Translations under genes and position numbers: made by a program
Notes under the pieces: generated by a model
What the model saw: the letters and a program-made list of their open reading frames with translations, nothing else
Told to the model about the DNA's origin: nothing
Databases searched by the model: none
NCBI GenBank assembly: GCA_016718845.1
Contig: JADKCK010000100.1
Span: 1 to 64,000, forward strand
Direction: 5' to 3'
Source: Sphingobacteriales bacterium
Lineage (GTDB): Bacteria > Bacteroidota > Bacteroidia > Chitinophagales > UBA2359
DNA: 64,000 nt
Shown: positions 45,792 through 55,041 of the stretch, piece after piece
Layout of the letters: each line of letters starts with the position of its first letter
Numbering within the stretch: position 1 is the first letter of the stretch

Positions 45792-48700
45792 ACTACCTAC
45801 GCATGGTTGCCAGCCACTGGTTTATCGGCTACCAATACAGCCAGTGTAACCGCAAGCCCAACAGCAACCACTACTTATACCGTAACGGTAACAGGCAGCA
45901 ATGGTTGTACGGCTACTTCTACCCAAGTGGTAACGGTGGCTACGACTATAAGTGCTACAGCATCTGCCACGCCTTCAACGGTTTGTGCAGGTGGTAATAC
46001 GCAGTTGAATGTATCGGTGGTTCAGTCGTTCACTACGCCACTTGTTTCAGCATATTCTTTTGCTTCAAGTTCAGGAGGGACACTTCAAAATATGACAGGA
46101 GCGACGCAATTATTAGCTTCAGGCAATGATGATACTCCTTCAGCATCTCCCGTAAACATTGGTTTTAGCTTTAACTTTAATGGTACCAATTATACACAAT
46201 ATTCTGTATCTCCCGATGGATGGATATTGTTAGGAGGTACAACTGCTACATCTCAGTTTACTAATGCTGTTACTAGTACTACTAATATTCCCAAAATTTA
46301 TCCATTTTGGGATGATTCAGCTACTGGAACGACCGGAAGTGTTCAAGCATTACTTACAGGAACCTCTCCTAACCGCATATTGGTAGTTCAATGGAATGTA
46401 ACAATTCCGAGAAATAATATTGGTGCAGCCAACTCTACTATGCAAGCCTGGTTATACGAAAGTAGCAACAAGGTTGAGTTCAGATATGGAACCATGGGAA
46501 CTCCTACAAGTGGAAGTATTTCAAGTGGTATGACAGGTGGTGCGACCAATTTTAACAGTATTACTTTTTCAACCAACACTGCCAGTTCAGTTACAGCAAA
46601 TGATGCCAATACAACAGCTCCAACAAGTGGCACTGTTTATACCTTTACCCCATTAGGTGCCCCCTCATTCACCTACGCATGGTCCGAAAGCCCAGCCGGT
46701 AGCACCTTAGCCGCTACCAATATCGCCAACCCTATGGCAAACGGCATATCGGGTACTACCATATATACTGTAACGGTAACAGGTAATGGCGGTTGTACCG
46801 CAACAAGCTCGGTAACAGTATCGGCAGGTGTAGCTTTAACGGCTACGCCTACTGCTACACCAGCTACTATTTGTGCAGGTGCCAGCACAACCATAGCAGC
46901 AGTTGCTGCGGGCGGCGGTGCTCCTTATACCTATTTATGGGACAATGGAGCAGGAACAGGTGCAACGGCAACTGTTTCTCCAAGCAGCACTACTACCTAT
47001 AATGTTACAGTTACAGATGCTTGCCTTGCCACTGCAACGGGTTCAATAACCGTTACGGTAAATCCTTTGCCAACCGCTACAGCAGGCAGCAATAGCCCTG
47101 TTTGCGTAGGTGCATTAAACTTAACTGCCACCACCGACATAGGTACAAGCTTTGCATGGGCAGGTCCAAATACCTTTACTGCAAGTACGCAAAATCCAAG
47201 TATTACAGGGGCAACATTGGCAGCTACGGGTACTTATACCGTAACGGTTACTGCCGCAGGGTGTTCTAGAACGGCAACAACGGCAGTAGTGGTAGTTAGC
47301 AGCCCTACGGTCACTGCATCTGCTTCGCCGGCTACTATTTGTGTAGGTAGCAGCAGTACATTGACTGCCAATGCAGGCATTACTCCTGCATCAGGTACAC
47401 CAACGTATTGTTTCAACACCAGTGCCAATACTGGCACTAATGATTGTGTTTCGAACGTGGTTTTCGGGACTATCAGCAAGAGCAGCAGTACCATCAACAG
47501 CGGAACGGGATATGTGGATAATACAGCAATTTCAACCAATGTAAATTGTGGAGCTAGTTATAGCCTTGCCCTGACGGTAGGTACATGGACTTCTCTCAAT
47601 CATATAGCAGCCTGGATTGATTATAACAATGATGGTACTTTTAGTGCTGGTGAAAAGGTTGCACAATCTGGTGCATTGGGTACAGTAGCTACTTTTTCTA
47701 CAACTGTCGCTATCCCATATCTGGCGAGCAATGCTTCTGTACGGATGCGTGTTCGTGAAGCATATGGAGCTATCGACGGTGCTAATATGAGCCCATGTGG
47801 AAGCGTAACTCATGGTGAAGTAGAAGACTATACCGTTAATATTATTGCTCCTGCCTATACCTATTTATGGAACGATCCGAGTGCAGCAACTACTTCAACG
47901 CTTTCGGTTACACCTGCCACTACCACCACATATACGGTAACGGTAACTAGTGCGGGTTGTGCCATTACATCAAGCGTAACCGTAACAGTAAATTCAGCTA
48001 CAGTAGCGGGCATCACCAATAATACAGGCTCTACCGAACTTACTTGCAACACTACCAGCATTAGCGTAACTGCAACAGGCGGTACAACCTATGCTTGGAG
48101 TGGCGGAGCAACCCCCGGAACAGCAGCCAATTCGTTTAACGCTGCGGGCACTTACACCGTAACCGTAACAGGCTCCAATGGTTGCTCATCAACAGCCGCC
48201 ATAACCATTACCTCAAACACAACGCCTCCAAGTGCTTCGGCTACCTCAACAAACACTTGTGCAGGCAGTTCAATAGGTACGGCTACCGTAACAGCAAGTG
48301 GTGGTACTGGTCCATACACCTATACATGGGCTGCTGCACCTGCATTTGTAGTAGATCACATGCCTAAAACAGCTGCACACCCCTACTTTGGCGTAGGCAG
48401 TGGCACCGGTTACACCATTGATGGCGTAGAAGGCAAAGAACTAACCTTAGTACGTGGTGTTACTTACACCTTTGACCTAACTATGGTTGCAGGTTCTCAT
48501 CCTTGGTATATTACCGACGATGCAGTAGGAGCAGGCGCAGGTACGCAATATACCACCCCAAGTTTTGGCACTACTATTACCTTTACACCTACGGGTGCTA
48601 TGCCTAATTTGTTGTACTACCAATGTGCTAATCACCCCAATATGGGCTGGAAAATAAATTTGGTAGATATGGTTGCTCCTAATCAATTAGCCAACCTATC

Positions 48701-49364
48701 AGCAGGTACTTACACCGCAACCGTAACAGGTGCAAATGGTTGTAGCTCTACTGCATCTACTACGGTAACGGCGAATCCATCGCCTACTCCAACAGCAACC
48801 GCCACCCCAACTACGGTTTGCAATGGTGGTAATTCACAGTTGAATGTAACAGGACTTGCAACGGGGTATAGTGTTAACAGTACCACGTATGGATTACAAC
48901 CTACAACTGGTTTTGTGGCTGGACCATCGGGCTATGATGTAATTAGTGCGGCTATTCCATTGCCATTCACGTTTAATTATTTTGGCTCTAACAAGACCCA
49001 GCTATTTATTAATACCAACGGGCAAATAGGGTTTGACTATACAGGTAGTTGGGCAAATGAACAACGTAACGCACAAACCATACCTGATTCTACACTCCCC
49101 AACGACAATATCAGTCTTTGCTGGGCAGATTTAGATGCTGGTGCGGGGCAAATTACTTATGGTGTAGTAGCAGGTACTGTTGCTCCTAATCAAATTTTTG
49201 TCGTTAATTTCAACGCCGTTCCGTTCTTTAGCGGAGGTGACGTACTAAGCGGTCAAATACAACTATACGAAGCTACCCAACAGATACAAATTCATGTTGC
49301 TTCTGTTACCAATAATGTCGCACTGAAAACACTCGGTATAGAGAATGCTTCCAGGTGCCCGTAG
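44832..49364 (+). CDS. Second adhesin, third segment: lamin-tail, Ig-like, GEVED and cupredoxin-like domains
   Basis: 1510 codons from an artificial GTG inside the second lamin-tail copy. Ig-like modules follow, then a nidogen-like sandwich (46020-46660: INIGFSFNF-type, PNRILVVQWNVTIPRNN), a GEVED domain (47395-47850: HIAAWIDYNNDGTFSAGEK, ASVRMRVREAYGAI, THGEVEDYTVNI), a cupredoxin-like domain (48340-48680: VTYTFDLTMVAGSHPWYITD and LLYYQCANHPNMGWKINLVD), and another sandwich (48860-49340: AIPLPFTFNYFGSNKTQLFI). It ends ENASRCP, where AATGCTTCCAGGTGCCC carries two extra bases relative to the expected GASGxVGVAATGRNN-type reading. Confidence 0.87.
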   Translation: MEITNISSSPIDISGWTLSDHASNTAAATHTGFAFRQVPLSLQIVLQWCAGTGTNDVPNRYYNTGGFNDFWSSSGLVGIVLKNGSTVVDAVGCGSAYVFNAGTGVTAGDWSGFAPNGSGLAGTTRTAAVDNNTGANWSAAGVVTQTIGVYNAGFTPPPTISSYAWTPSTYIVGQESLQNPLATAVLATQTYNVVVTTSEGCTATSSVTVTAGIPLTATPTATPATICAGASTTFAAVAAGGGAPYTYLWDNGAGTGATATVSPSSTTTYNVTVTDACLTTTTGSVTVTVNPSPSAAITANPSGAVICGTGSVILNVPTGATTYAWLPATGLSATNTASVTASPTATTTYTVTVTGSNGCTATSTQVVTVATTISATASATPSTVCAGGNTQLNVSVVQSFTTPLVSAYSFASSSGGTLQNMTGATQLLASGNDDTPSASPVNIGFSFNFNGTNYTQYSVSPDGWILLGGTTATSQFTNAVTSTTNIPKIYPFWDDSATGTTGSVQALLTGTSPNRILVVQWNVTIPRNNIGAANSTMQAWLYESSNKVEFRYGTMGTPTSGSISSGMTGGATNFNSITFSTNTASSVTANDANTTAPTSGTVYTFTPLGAPSFTYAWSESPAGSTLAATNIANPMANGISGTTIYTVTVTGNGGCTATSSVTVSAGVALTATPTATPATICAGASTTIAAVAAGGGAPYTYLWDNGAGTGATATVSPSSTTTYNVTVTDACLATATGSITVTVNPLPTATAGSNSPVCVGALNLTATTDIGTSFAWAGPNTFTASTQNPSITGATLAATGTYTVTVTAAGCSRTATTAVVVVSSPTVTASASPATICVGSSSTLTANAGITPASGTPTYCFNTSANTGTNDCVSNVVFGTISKSSSTINSGTGYVDNTAISTNVNCGASYSLALTVGTWTSLNHIAAWIDYNNDGTFSAGEKVAQSGALGTVATFSTTVAIPYLASNASVRMRVREAYGAIDGANMSPCGSVTHGEVEDYTVNIIAPAYTYLWNDPSAATTSTLSVTPATTTTYTVTVTSAGCAITSSVTVTVNSATVAGITNNTGSTELTCNTTSISVTATGGTTYAWSGGATPGTAANSFNAAGTYTVTVTGSNGCSSTAAITITSNTTPPSASATSTNTCAGSSIGTATVTASGGTGPYTYTWAAAPAFVVDHMPKTAAHPYFGVGSGTGYTIDGVEGKELTLVRGVTYTFDLTMVAGSHPWYITDDAVGAGAGTQYTTPSFGTTITFTPTGAMPNLLYYQCANHPNMGWKINLVDMVAPNQLANLSAGTYTATVTGANGCSSTASTTVTANPSPTPTATATPTTVCNGGNSQLNVTGLATGYSVNSTTYGLQPTTGFVAGPSGYDVISAAIPLPFTFNYFGSNKTQLFINTNGQIGFDYTGSWANEQRNAQTIPDSTLPNDNISLCWADLDAGAGQITYGVVAGTVAPNQIFVVNFNAVPFFSGGDVLSGQIQLYEATQQIQIHVASVTNNVALKTLGIENASRCP

Positions 49365-51688
49365 GCGTAGCAGCTACCGGACGAAATAATGTTAACTGGT
49401 TAGTAAGTACCCCCGAAGCATGGAGCTTTACACCGTTTTCTTATACCTACGTATGGTCGCCCGCTACTTTTTTAAGTAGTACTACCATAGCCAATCCGCT
49501 TGCCTCCGGTGTTACGGCTACCACAACTTATACGGTAACCGTTACTAATCTTGCTACAGGTTGTACCGGCACAAGCAGTGTGACCGTTACGCCCAGTGCA
49601 CCTATTAGTGCGGCTTCTATTACCCCTGCCTCACCTGCCTTCTGTACCGGCAGTTCTGTTACCCTTACCGCCGTACCCGCTAATGGCGGCGAACCCTATA
49701 CCTACGCCTGGGCAGACCCCTCCAATAACCCTGCCGGCACTGCTGCTACCCAAGTAGCCAACGTAGCCGGCTTGTGGTCGGTGACCGTTACAGATAACTG
49801 CGGTGGTACAACAACAACTTCGGTTACGGTAACGGTAAATCCTTTGCCTTCGGCGGCTATCACGGCTAATCCTTCGGGGGCAGCCATTTGCGGCACAGGC
49901 AGTGTTACTTTAGATGTGCTTCCGGGGGCTACTACCTACGCATGGTTGCCTGCCACTGGTTTATCGGCTACCAATACAGCCAGTGTAACAGCAAGCCCAA
50001 CAGCAACCACTACCTATACCGTAACAGTAACGGGCAGCAATGGTTGCTCATCAACAGCCGCCATAACCATTACCTCAAACACAACGCCTCCAACAGCAGG
50101 TTTAACCAACAACGGTCCATTAACATGTGCATTAACGAGTGTTACCCTAACAGGTACAGGCGGTGTTAGTTATGCATACAGCGGCGGTTTGGCAAGTGTA
50201 ACAGCCCCCGGTACCTATACGGTAACGGTAACAAGTGCAAATGGTTGCACCGCAACAGCTACCACCGAAGTTATGCAAGATGTCACTGCCCCAACAGCAG
50301 GTTTAACCAACAACGGTCCATTAACATGTGCTTTAACAAGTGTTACCCTAACAGGTACAGGTGGCGGTACTTACGCATATAGTTCAGGTCCAAGCGGCAT
50401 CACCGCCCCCGGCACTTATACCGTAACGGTAACAGGCACCAACGGTTGTACAGCAACAGCTACTACCACTACCACTACCACTATTGCAAGTTTAGCAACA
50501 GCCACTAACAATGGTCCGGTATGCGAAGGCGGAACAATTATAATGAGTGTTAATCCTAACTTACCAGTAGGTGTAACCGCTACTTATTTTTGGAGTGGTG
50601 GTGCTGGTACAGCAACTATTCAAAGCCCAAGTATCAAAACCATGACACCGGCTAAAACTGGTCTTTACACCGTTACGGTAACTTACAGTAATGGTTGTAC
50701 GGCAACAGCAACTACCACATTGGTTATGAACCCTAAACCAGTAATTAGTTCGGTGGCAAGCACTTGTGTGGCAGGCAGCGGTAGAATTACCGTGAATGCA
50801 ACAGGCACAGGTTTAACCTATAATATTGGTGCTGGTGCGCAAACAAGTAATGTATTTAATGGTTTAGCCAATGGTACTTACACCGTAACGGTAACTAACA
50901 GCACTGGGTGTACTGCAAAATCAACCATTAACGTTTTCTGCCAAACGTGTCCTACTCCTTTGGCAAGTAACAATGGTCCAGTATGTGTAGGGGGTAATTT
51001 TATACTAAGCGTAAATCCAGCCTTACCAAATGGTGTAACAGCTTCTTATTACTGGAATGGTCCTGCTGGTATTGCTACCTTACAAAACCCAACCATTACC
51101 AATGCTACACCAAGCAAAGTGGGTGTTTATACGGTAACGGTAACATACAGCAATGGTTGCATAGCAACAGCATCAACAACCGTTACTATGGCACCAACTA
51201 TTGCGGGAGCTATTTTAGGTCCGTCCTCGTTCTGTATAGGTGGTTCGGCTGTATTGACTGCAACTGGTGGTGGTACTTATGTATGGAGTACCAGTGCTAC
51301 TTCGGCATCCATTACGGTTACTACCGCAGGCACCTATGTTGTTACCATAACAAACGGGCTAGGCTGCAAACGTGTTAGTAAAACAGTAACTACCACTACT
51401 TGCAAAAATACAACTGCAACAATGCCCGAAACTTTGTTGGTGACACCTAATCCATTTGCTACACATGCTACCATTGAGTTTATGACCAATAGCAATGGTC
51501 ATACGAGCATCAATGTATATAGCATTGATGGCAAGCAGCTAGCTACCCTCTACAACGCAAACACCCAAGCGGGCGAAATCTACCAAGTAACATTGGACGG
51601 AGCCAACTTGCCAAGGGGTATGTACTTTGTAGAGATGACCAATGCTAATGGCAAGAAAACGCTTGTAAAAGCAATGCTTAGTAATTAA
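49355..51688 (+). CDS. Second adhesin, C-terminal segment with T9SS sorting domain
   Basis: 777 codons from an artificial GTG right after the frameshift. It finishes the sandwich (VGVAATGRNNVNWLVSTPEA), then has Ig-like modules, including two near-identical ~80-residue units (AGLTNNGPLTCALTSVTLTG, 50096-50470) and pairs of the NNGPVC...SVNP type shared with the giant adhesin C-terminus. The last ~80 residues (ETLLVTPNPFATHATIEFMT to GMYFVEMTNANGKKTLVKAM) are a type-A sorting domain nearly the same as at 35334-35584. A terminator follows at 51717. Confidence 0.9.
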   Translation: MPVGVAATGRNNVNWLVSTPEAWSFTPFSYTYVWSPATFLSSTTIANPLASGVTATTTYTVTVTNLATGCTGTSSVTVTPSAPISAASITPASPAFCTGSSVTLTAVPANGGEPYTYAWADPSNNPAGTAATQVANVAGLWSVTVTDNCGGTTTTSVTVTVNPLPSAAITANPSGAAICGTGSVTLDVLPGATTYAWLPATGLSATNTASVTASPTATTTYTVTVTGSNGCSSTAAITITSNTTPPTAGLTNNGPLTCALTSVTLTGTGGVSYAYSGGLASVTAPGTYTVTVTSANGCTATATTEVMQDVTAPTAGLTNNGPLTCALTSVTLTGTGGGTYAYSSGPSGITAPGTYTVTVTGTNGCTATATTTTTTTIASLATATNNGPVCEGGTIIMSVNPNLPVGVTATYFWSGGAGTATIQSPSIKTMTPAKTGLYTVTVTYSNGCTATATTTLVMNPKPVISSVASTCVAGSGRITVNATGTGLTYNIGAGAQTSNVFNGLANGTYTVTVTNSTGCTAKSTINVFCQTCPTPLASNNGPVCVGGNFILSVNPALPNGVTASYYWNGPAGIATLQNPTITNATPSKVGVYTVTVTYSNGCIATASTTVTMAPTIAGAILGPSSFCIGGSAVLTATGGGTYVWSTSATSASITVTTAGTYVVTITNGLGCKRVSKTVTTTTCKNTTATMPETLLVTPNPFATHATIEFMTNSNGHTSINVYSIDGKQLATLYNANTQAGEIYQVTLDGANLPRGMYFVEMTNANGKKTLVKAMLSN

Positions 51689-51716
51689 TAATATTAATTT
51701 GTTTGTTAAGTAAGTG

Positions 51717-51754
51717 AAAAGCGGCGGCACTCGAAAGGGTGCTGCCGTTTTTTG
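51717..51754 (+). terminator. Terminator of the second adhesin
   Basis: GCGGCGGCACTCGAAAGGGTGCTGCCG followed by T6; third member of the same terminator family. Confidence 0.92.
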
Positions 51755-51814
51755 CTATACATACAAAGTAACAAAAAAATAAACGCACAATTTTTTAGTT
51801 TGGCACAAAATAAC

Positions 51815-51822
51815 TAACTTTG
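51815..51822 (+). promoter_or_regulatory. -7 element (TAACTTTG) for the small secreted protein
   Basis: TAACTTTG lies 53 bp before the ATG at 51876. A TTTG at 51799-51802 is too close to be the usual -33 element. Confidence 0.5.
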
Positions 51823-51875
51823 TGCTGCGTTATACACATAAGGACGATAATTGTCTAAATTTATCAACAACCAAC

Positions 51876-52328
51876 ATGAAAAAAGTAATCTTTACTATAG
51901 CTTTCTTCGGCATAAGTGCCGCAAGTGTAATGGCTCAGGACATTGACGTAAACAAAGCCGGCGATGTAATTATAGACCAAAAGTCTACGATTTACGACCG
52001 CAACGACGTAGTGAAAGAAGGGGTGATAAACCCCGAAGTACCTGCTCGGTATACGGGTGTACACGAGTTGTTGGTACTTCCATCGCCCGTAGAAGAGGAC
52101 GGCATGGCTACTCTTTCGTTTTGGATAAAAGAAGACGACGCATTTGTTATTTCTATTGAAGATAACACTGGCGACACCCAAGAAGAACACCAAATTGGCA
52201 GCCTACATGCAGGCTCGCACCAATTAAGCATTGATATGGCAGGTATTAAACCCGGCGACTATAACGTGGTGGTAAGGGGTAAAACTCAATCGGGCGAAGC
52301 CAAGTTTAGCATCAAAGCCGCCGAATAA
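51876..52328 (+). CDS. Small secreted protein with sorting-domain-like fold
   Basis: 150 residues from ATG 51876; an upstream in-frame GTG at 51822 overlaps the promoter element and is unlikely. The signal peptide is MKKVIFTIAFFGISAASVMA. The mature C-terminal half (TLSFWIKEDDAFVISIEDNT, HQLSIDMAGIKPGDYNVVVR, AKFSIKAAE) has the strand order of a T9SS type-A sorting domain (VxxxIxDxxG ... L...GxYxVxV ... K), but lacks the PNPF opening and stands alone without a cargo domain. It may be a periplasmic or surface component with that fold. I recognise no specific family. Transcription ends at a hairpin at 52369. Confidence 0.8.
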   Translation: MKKVIFTIAFFGISAASVMAQDIDVNKAGDVIIDQKSTIYDRNDVVKEGVINPEVPARYTGVHELLVLPSPVEEDGMATLSFWIKEDDAFVISIEDNTGDTQEEHQIGSLHAGSHQLSIDMAGIKPGDYNVVVRGKTQSGEAKFSIKAAE

Positions 52329-52368
52329 GCACCAACAGAGCAATTTTTTGTTGGTTTATCAACCCAAT

Positions 52369-52425
52369 ATTGCCGATTTTACAGTGATAATTTTTATATC
52401 ATCTCTGTAAAATTGGCAATTTTTA
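52369..52425 (+). terminator. Terminator of the small secreted protein gene
   Basis: ATTGCCGATTTTACAG pairs with CTGTAAAATTGGCAAT (one wobble), with an inner TGATA/TATCA stem, followed by TTTTT. Confidence 0.7.
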
Positions 52426-52469
52426 TCCACAACTACAACTAAAAATATCGCCAATTAGTATTTCTTACG

Positions 52470-52477
52470 TACCTTTG
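52470..52477 (+). promoter_or_regulatory. priA: -7 element (TACCTTTG) for priA
   Basis: TACCTTTG ends 4 bp before the ATG at 52482. Transcription from here would start at or after that ATG, so the downstream ATG at 52518 is the likely start. Confidence 0.6.
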
Positions 52478-52517
52478 TGCCATGCAAAACCTCGAAAACT
52501 TATCAACCCCCATTTTA

Positions 52518-54980
52518 ATGGCAAATATCATCTTGCCATTAGCTGTTTATGCAGAGTACACCTACCTTGTGCCGCCAAATTTAGCCGACAAGGTAAAAGA
52601 AGGTATTAGGGTAGAGGTACAGTTTGGTGCCAAAAGGGTTTATGCAGGTGTGGTAAAGCGCATTTTTGAAGGCGAGGCACCTGCCAATATCCGCCTAAAA
52701 CCTATTGCCAATATTTTGGACGAGCAAGCCATTGTGCCTATCAAACAACTACAATTGTGGCAATGGATAGCCCAATACTATATGTGCAGCGAGGGCGAAG
52801 TAATGCAAGCCGCCCTGCCCTCGGCGTTTAAACTATCTAGCGAAACCAAGTTGCTCATCAACCCCGCTTTTAACCAAGATTTTTCGCTGCTCGACGACCG
52901 CGAGTACCTAATAGCCGAAGCCCTAACCCTACAAACCGAAATATCTATCGAAGATGTACAGGCTATACTCGAAACAAAAAGCGTGGTGCATGTGGTTAAA
53001 TCGATGCTCGAAAAAGGCGTAATTTTACTGCAAGAAGCCTTAGTAGAACGATACAAACCACAAACGGTAGCTTATCTGTCGCTAAACCCCATTTACCACC
53101 AACCCGAGCAACTGCAAGATTTGCTAACCCAACTGCAAAAAGAAAAACGAAACGACAAGCAATTAATGGCGCTAATGGCTTTTATCCACCTAAGTAAAAC
53201 TAAAGGGGTTGATGAAGTGCGCAAAAAAGAACTGTTAGAAAAAGCCGAAACCACCGACTCATCGCTCAAAACATTAATTAAAAAAGGTGTTTTTACCGAA
53301 TTTCAAAAATCAATATCTAGGTTAGATAAAGAAACGTCTGTTCATATCCCCCTCGACTACGACCTAAGCCCCAACCAAGAAACCGCTTTAACGCAAATAA
53401 AACAACAATTCGAGCAAAAACAAGTGGTGCTGCTGCATGGCATTACCTCGAGCGGCAAAACCCAATTGTACATCAAACTTATCCAAGAGGCTATTGCCAA
53501 TAACCAACAAGTGCTGTATCTGCTGCCCGAAATAGCCCTAACCGCCCAAATGATTGCTAGGTTGCGCAAGGTTTTTGGCGATGAAATTGGCATCTATCAC
53601 TCAAAATTTAACGACCAAGAGCGGGTAGAAATTTGGCACAAAGTGCTTAACAACGAGTATAAAGTGGTGATTGGCGCTCGGTCGGCGGTGTTTTTACCCC
53701 TAAAAAACCTTGCTTTGGTAGTTATCGACGAAGAACACGACCCCTCGTTTAAACAATTTGAGCCTGCCCCACATTATCATGCCCGCGATACCGCCATTTA
53801 CTTAGCCTCACTTTACGGAGCAAAAACCTTGTTAGGCTCGGCTACACCCGCCCTCGAAACCTTTTTTAATGCCACCAAAACCCAAAAATACGGATTAGTA
53901 ACACTAAACGAACGCTACGGCGGCGTATTACCTCCTATTATCGAGGTGATAAGCATTACAAAAGCCACCAAAAACGGGCAAATGCACTCGCATTTTACCG
54001 ACCAACTGCTTACCGAAATGAAAACCGCCTTAGACCATAACGAACAAGTAATTGTGTTTCAAAACCGACGCGGTTACTCGCCAAGTTTGTTGTGTGCCGA
54101 TTGTGGTTGGATACCCCAATGCGTACAATGCGATGTTAGCCTAACCTACCACAAAGCAAGCAACGACCTAAAATGCCATTATTGCGACTACAAACGACCA
54201 CTTATTGCCCGATGCGAGGCTTGCGGTAGCACCAATTTGCAAATACAAGGCTTTGGCACCGAAAAAATACAAGACGAACTGCAAGACTTTTTGAAAGACA
54301 CCCCCATCGGGCGTTTAGACCTAGACTCGGCACGCACCAAGCATGGTTTCGAGCAAATTATTAACGATTTCGAAGACCAAAAAACCAAAGTTTTAGTAGG
54401 CACACAAATGGTTACAAAAGGTTTAGATTTTGAAAACGTTAGTTTGGTAGCCGTTTTAAGCGCCGACCAACTGCTAGGTTTCCCCGATTTTAGAGCCACC
54501 GAGCGAGGTTTTCAGTTGATGATGCAAGTAAGCGGACGTGCCGGACGACGAAACAAACAAGGCAAAGTGCTCATACAATCGCGCAATACCAGCTACAAAA
54601 CCTTAACCCATGTATTAGAAGGCAGCTACGAAGCCTTTTTTAACGACGAACTACACGAGCGTTTTACATACCTTTATCCGCCCTTTGTGCGTTTGGTGGT
54701 GCTAACCCTAAAACATAAAGACAATATAGCGGTTAATAAGGCTGCTGCTTGGCTACAAAAAGCCTTGCAAGTGCGCTTTAATAAGCACGTTTTAGGACCC
54801 GCTGTGCCAATGGTGTCGCGCATACGTAGCTATTACCTGCGCCAATTTATCATCAAAATAGACCGACAATCTACACAACTACAACAACACAAACAATTTA
54901 TTGCCGATACCATACACCAACTGCAACAACAACCTAGCTATAAATCGTTGGTGGTGCAGATAGATGTTGACCCGTATTAA
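52518..54980 (+). CDS. priA: Primosomal protein N' (replication restart helicase PriA)
   Basis: 820 residues from ATG 52518 (MANIILPLAVYAEYTYLVPP), chosen because PriA proteins begin at this strand and because the promoter element overlaps the earlier ATG. PriA reloads the replisome at stalled forks. Seen: the N-terminal 3'-DNA-binding domain; Walker A GITSSGKTQLYI (the usual Gly-rich loop, with two Ser); DEEHD in place of DEAH (VVIDEEHDPSFKQ); a zinc-binding insert with eight Cys (CADCGWIPQCVQC and CHYCDYKRPLIARCEAC); helicase motifs VLVGTQMVTKGLDFENV and QVSGRAGR. Length and motif order are normal for the family. Gene-specific promoter; monocistronic or followed by the 55042 lipoprotein gene after 61 bp. 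Confidence 0.96.
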   Translation: MANIILPLAVYAEYTYLVPPNLADKVKEGIRVEVQFGAKRVYAGVVKRIFEGEAPANIRLKPIANILDEQAIVPIKQLQLWQWIAQYYMCSEGEVMQAALPSAFKLSSETKLLINPAFNQDFSLLDDREYLIAEALTLQTEISIEDVQAILETKSVVHVVKSMLEKGVILLQEALVERYKPQTVAYLSLNPIYHQPEQLQDLLTQLQKEKRNDKQLMALMAFIHLSKTKGVDEVRKKELLEKAETTDSSLKTLIKKGVFTEFQKSISRLDKETSVHIPLDYDLSPNQETALTQIKQQFEQKQVVLLHGITSSGKTQLYIKLIQEAIANNQQVLYLLPEIALTAQMIARLRKVFGDEIGIYHSKFNDQERVEIWHKVLNNEYKVVIGARSAVFLPLKNLALVVIDEEHDPSFKQFEPAPHYHARDTAIYLASLYGAKTLLGSATPALETFFNATKTQKYGLVTLNERYGGVLPPIIEVISITKATKNGQMHSHFTDQLLTEMKTALDHNEQVIVFQNRRGYSPSLLCADCGWIPQCVQCDVSLTYHKASNDLKCHYCDYKRPLIARCEACGSTNLQIQGFGTEKIQDELQDFLKDTPIGRLDLDSARTKHGFEQIINDFEDQKTKVLVGTQMVTKGLDFENVSLVAVLSADQLLGFPDFRATERGFQLMMQVSGRAGRRNKQGKVLIQSRNTSYKTLTHVLEGSYEAFFNDELHERFTYLYPPFVRLVVLTLKHKDNIAVNKAAAWLQKALQVRFNKHVLGPAVPMVSRIRSYYLRQFIIKIDRQSTQLQQHKQFIADTIHQLQQQPSYKSLVVQIDVDPY

Positions 54981-55041
54981 ATATTCCCTTTTTTCAAAAA
55001 ACAAACCATAATCTATACACTTTTCAAAAAAAAATCATTTT

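Larger units (their letters stand above)
41547..51688 (+). pseudogene. Second T9SS adhesin gene, ~3,380 codons, interrupted by at least three frameshifts
   Basis: Four overlapping frames form one multi-domain protein: signal peptide, nidogen-like sandwich, MAM-like and IPT/TIG domains, Ig-like modules, two tandem lamin-tail-containing units, GEVED, cupredoxin-like domain, another sandwich, Ig-like modules and a T9SS sorting domain. Breaks lie near 42280, 44710 and 49350. The 44710 break is a 6-G run where the paralogous copy at 43423 has 5 G. No promoter or terminator lies inside. It shares most module types, and almost the same 3' end, with the giant adhesin. Confidence 0.8.
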
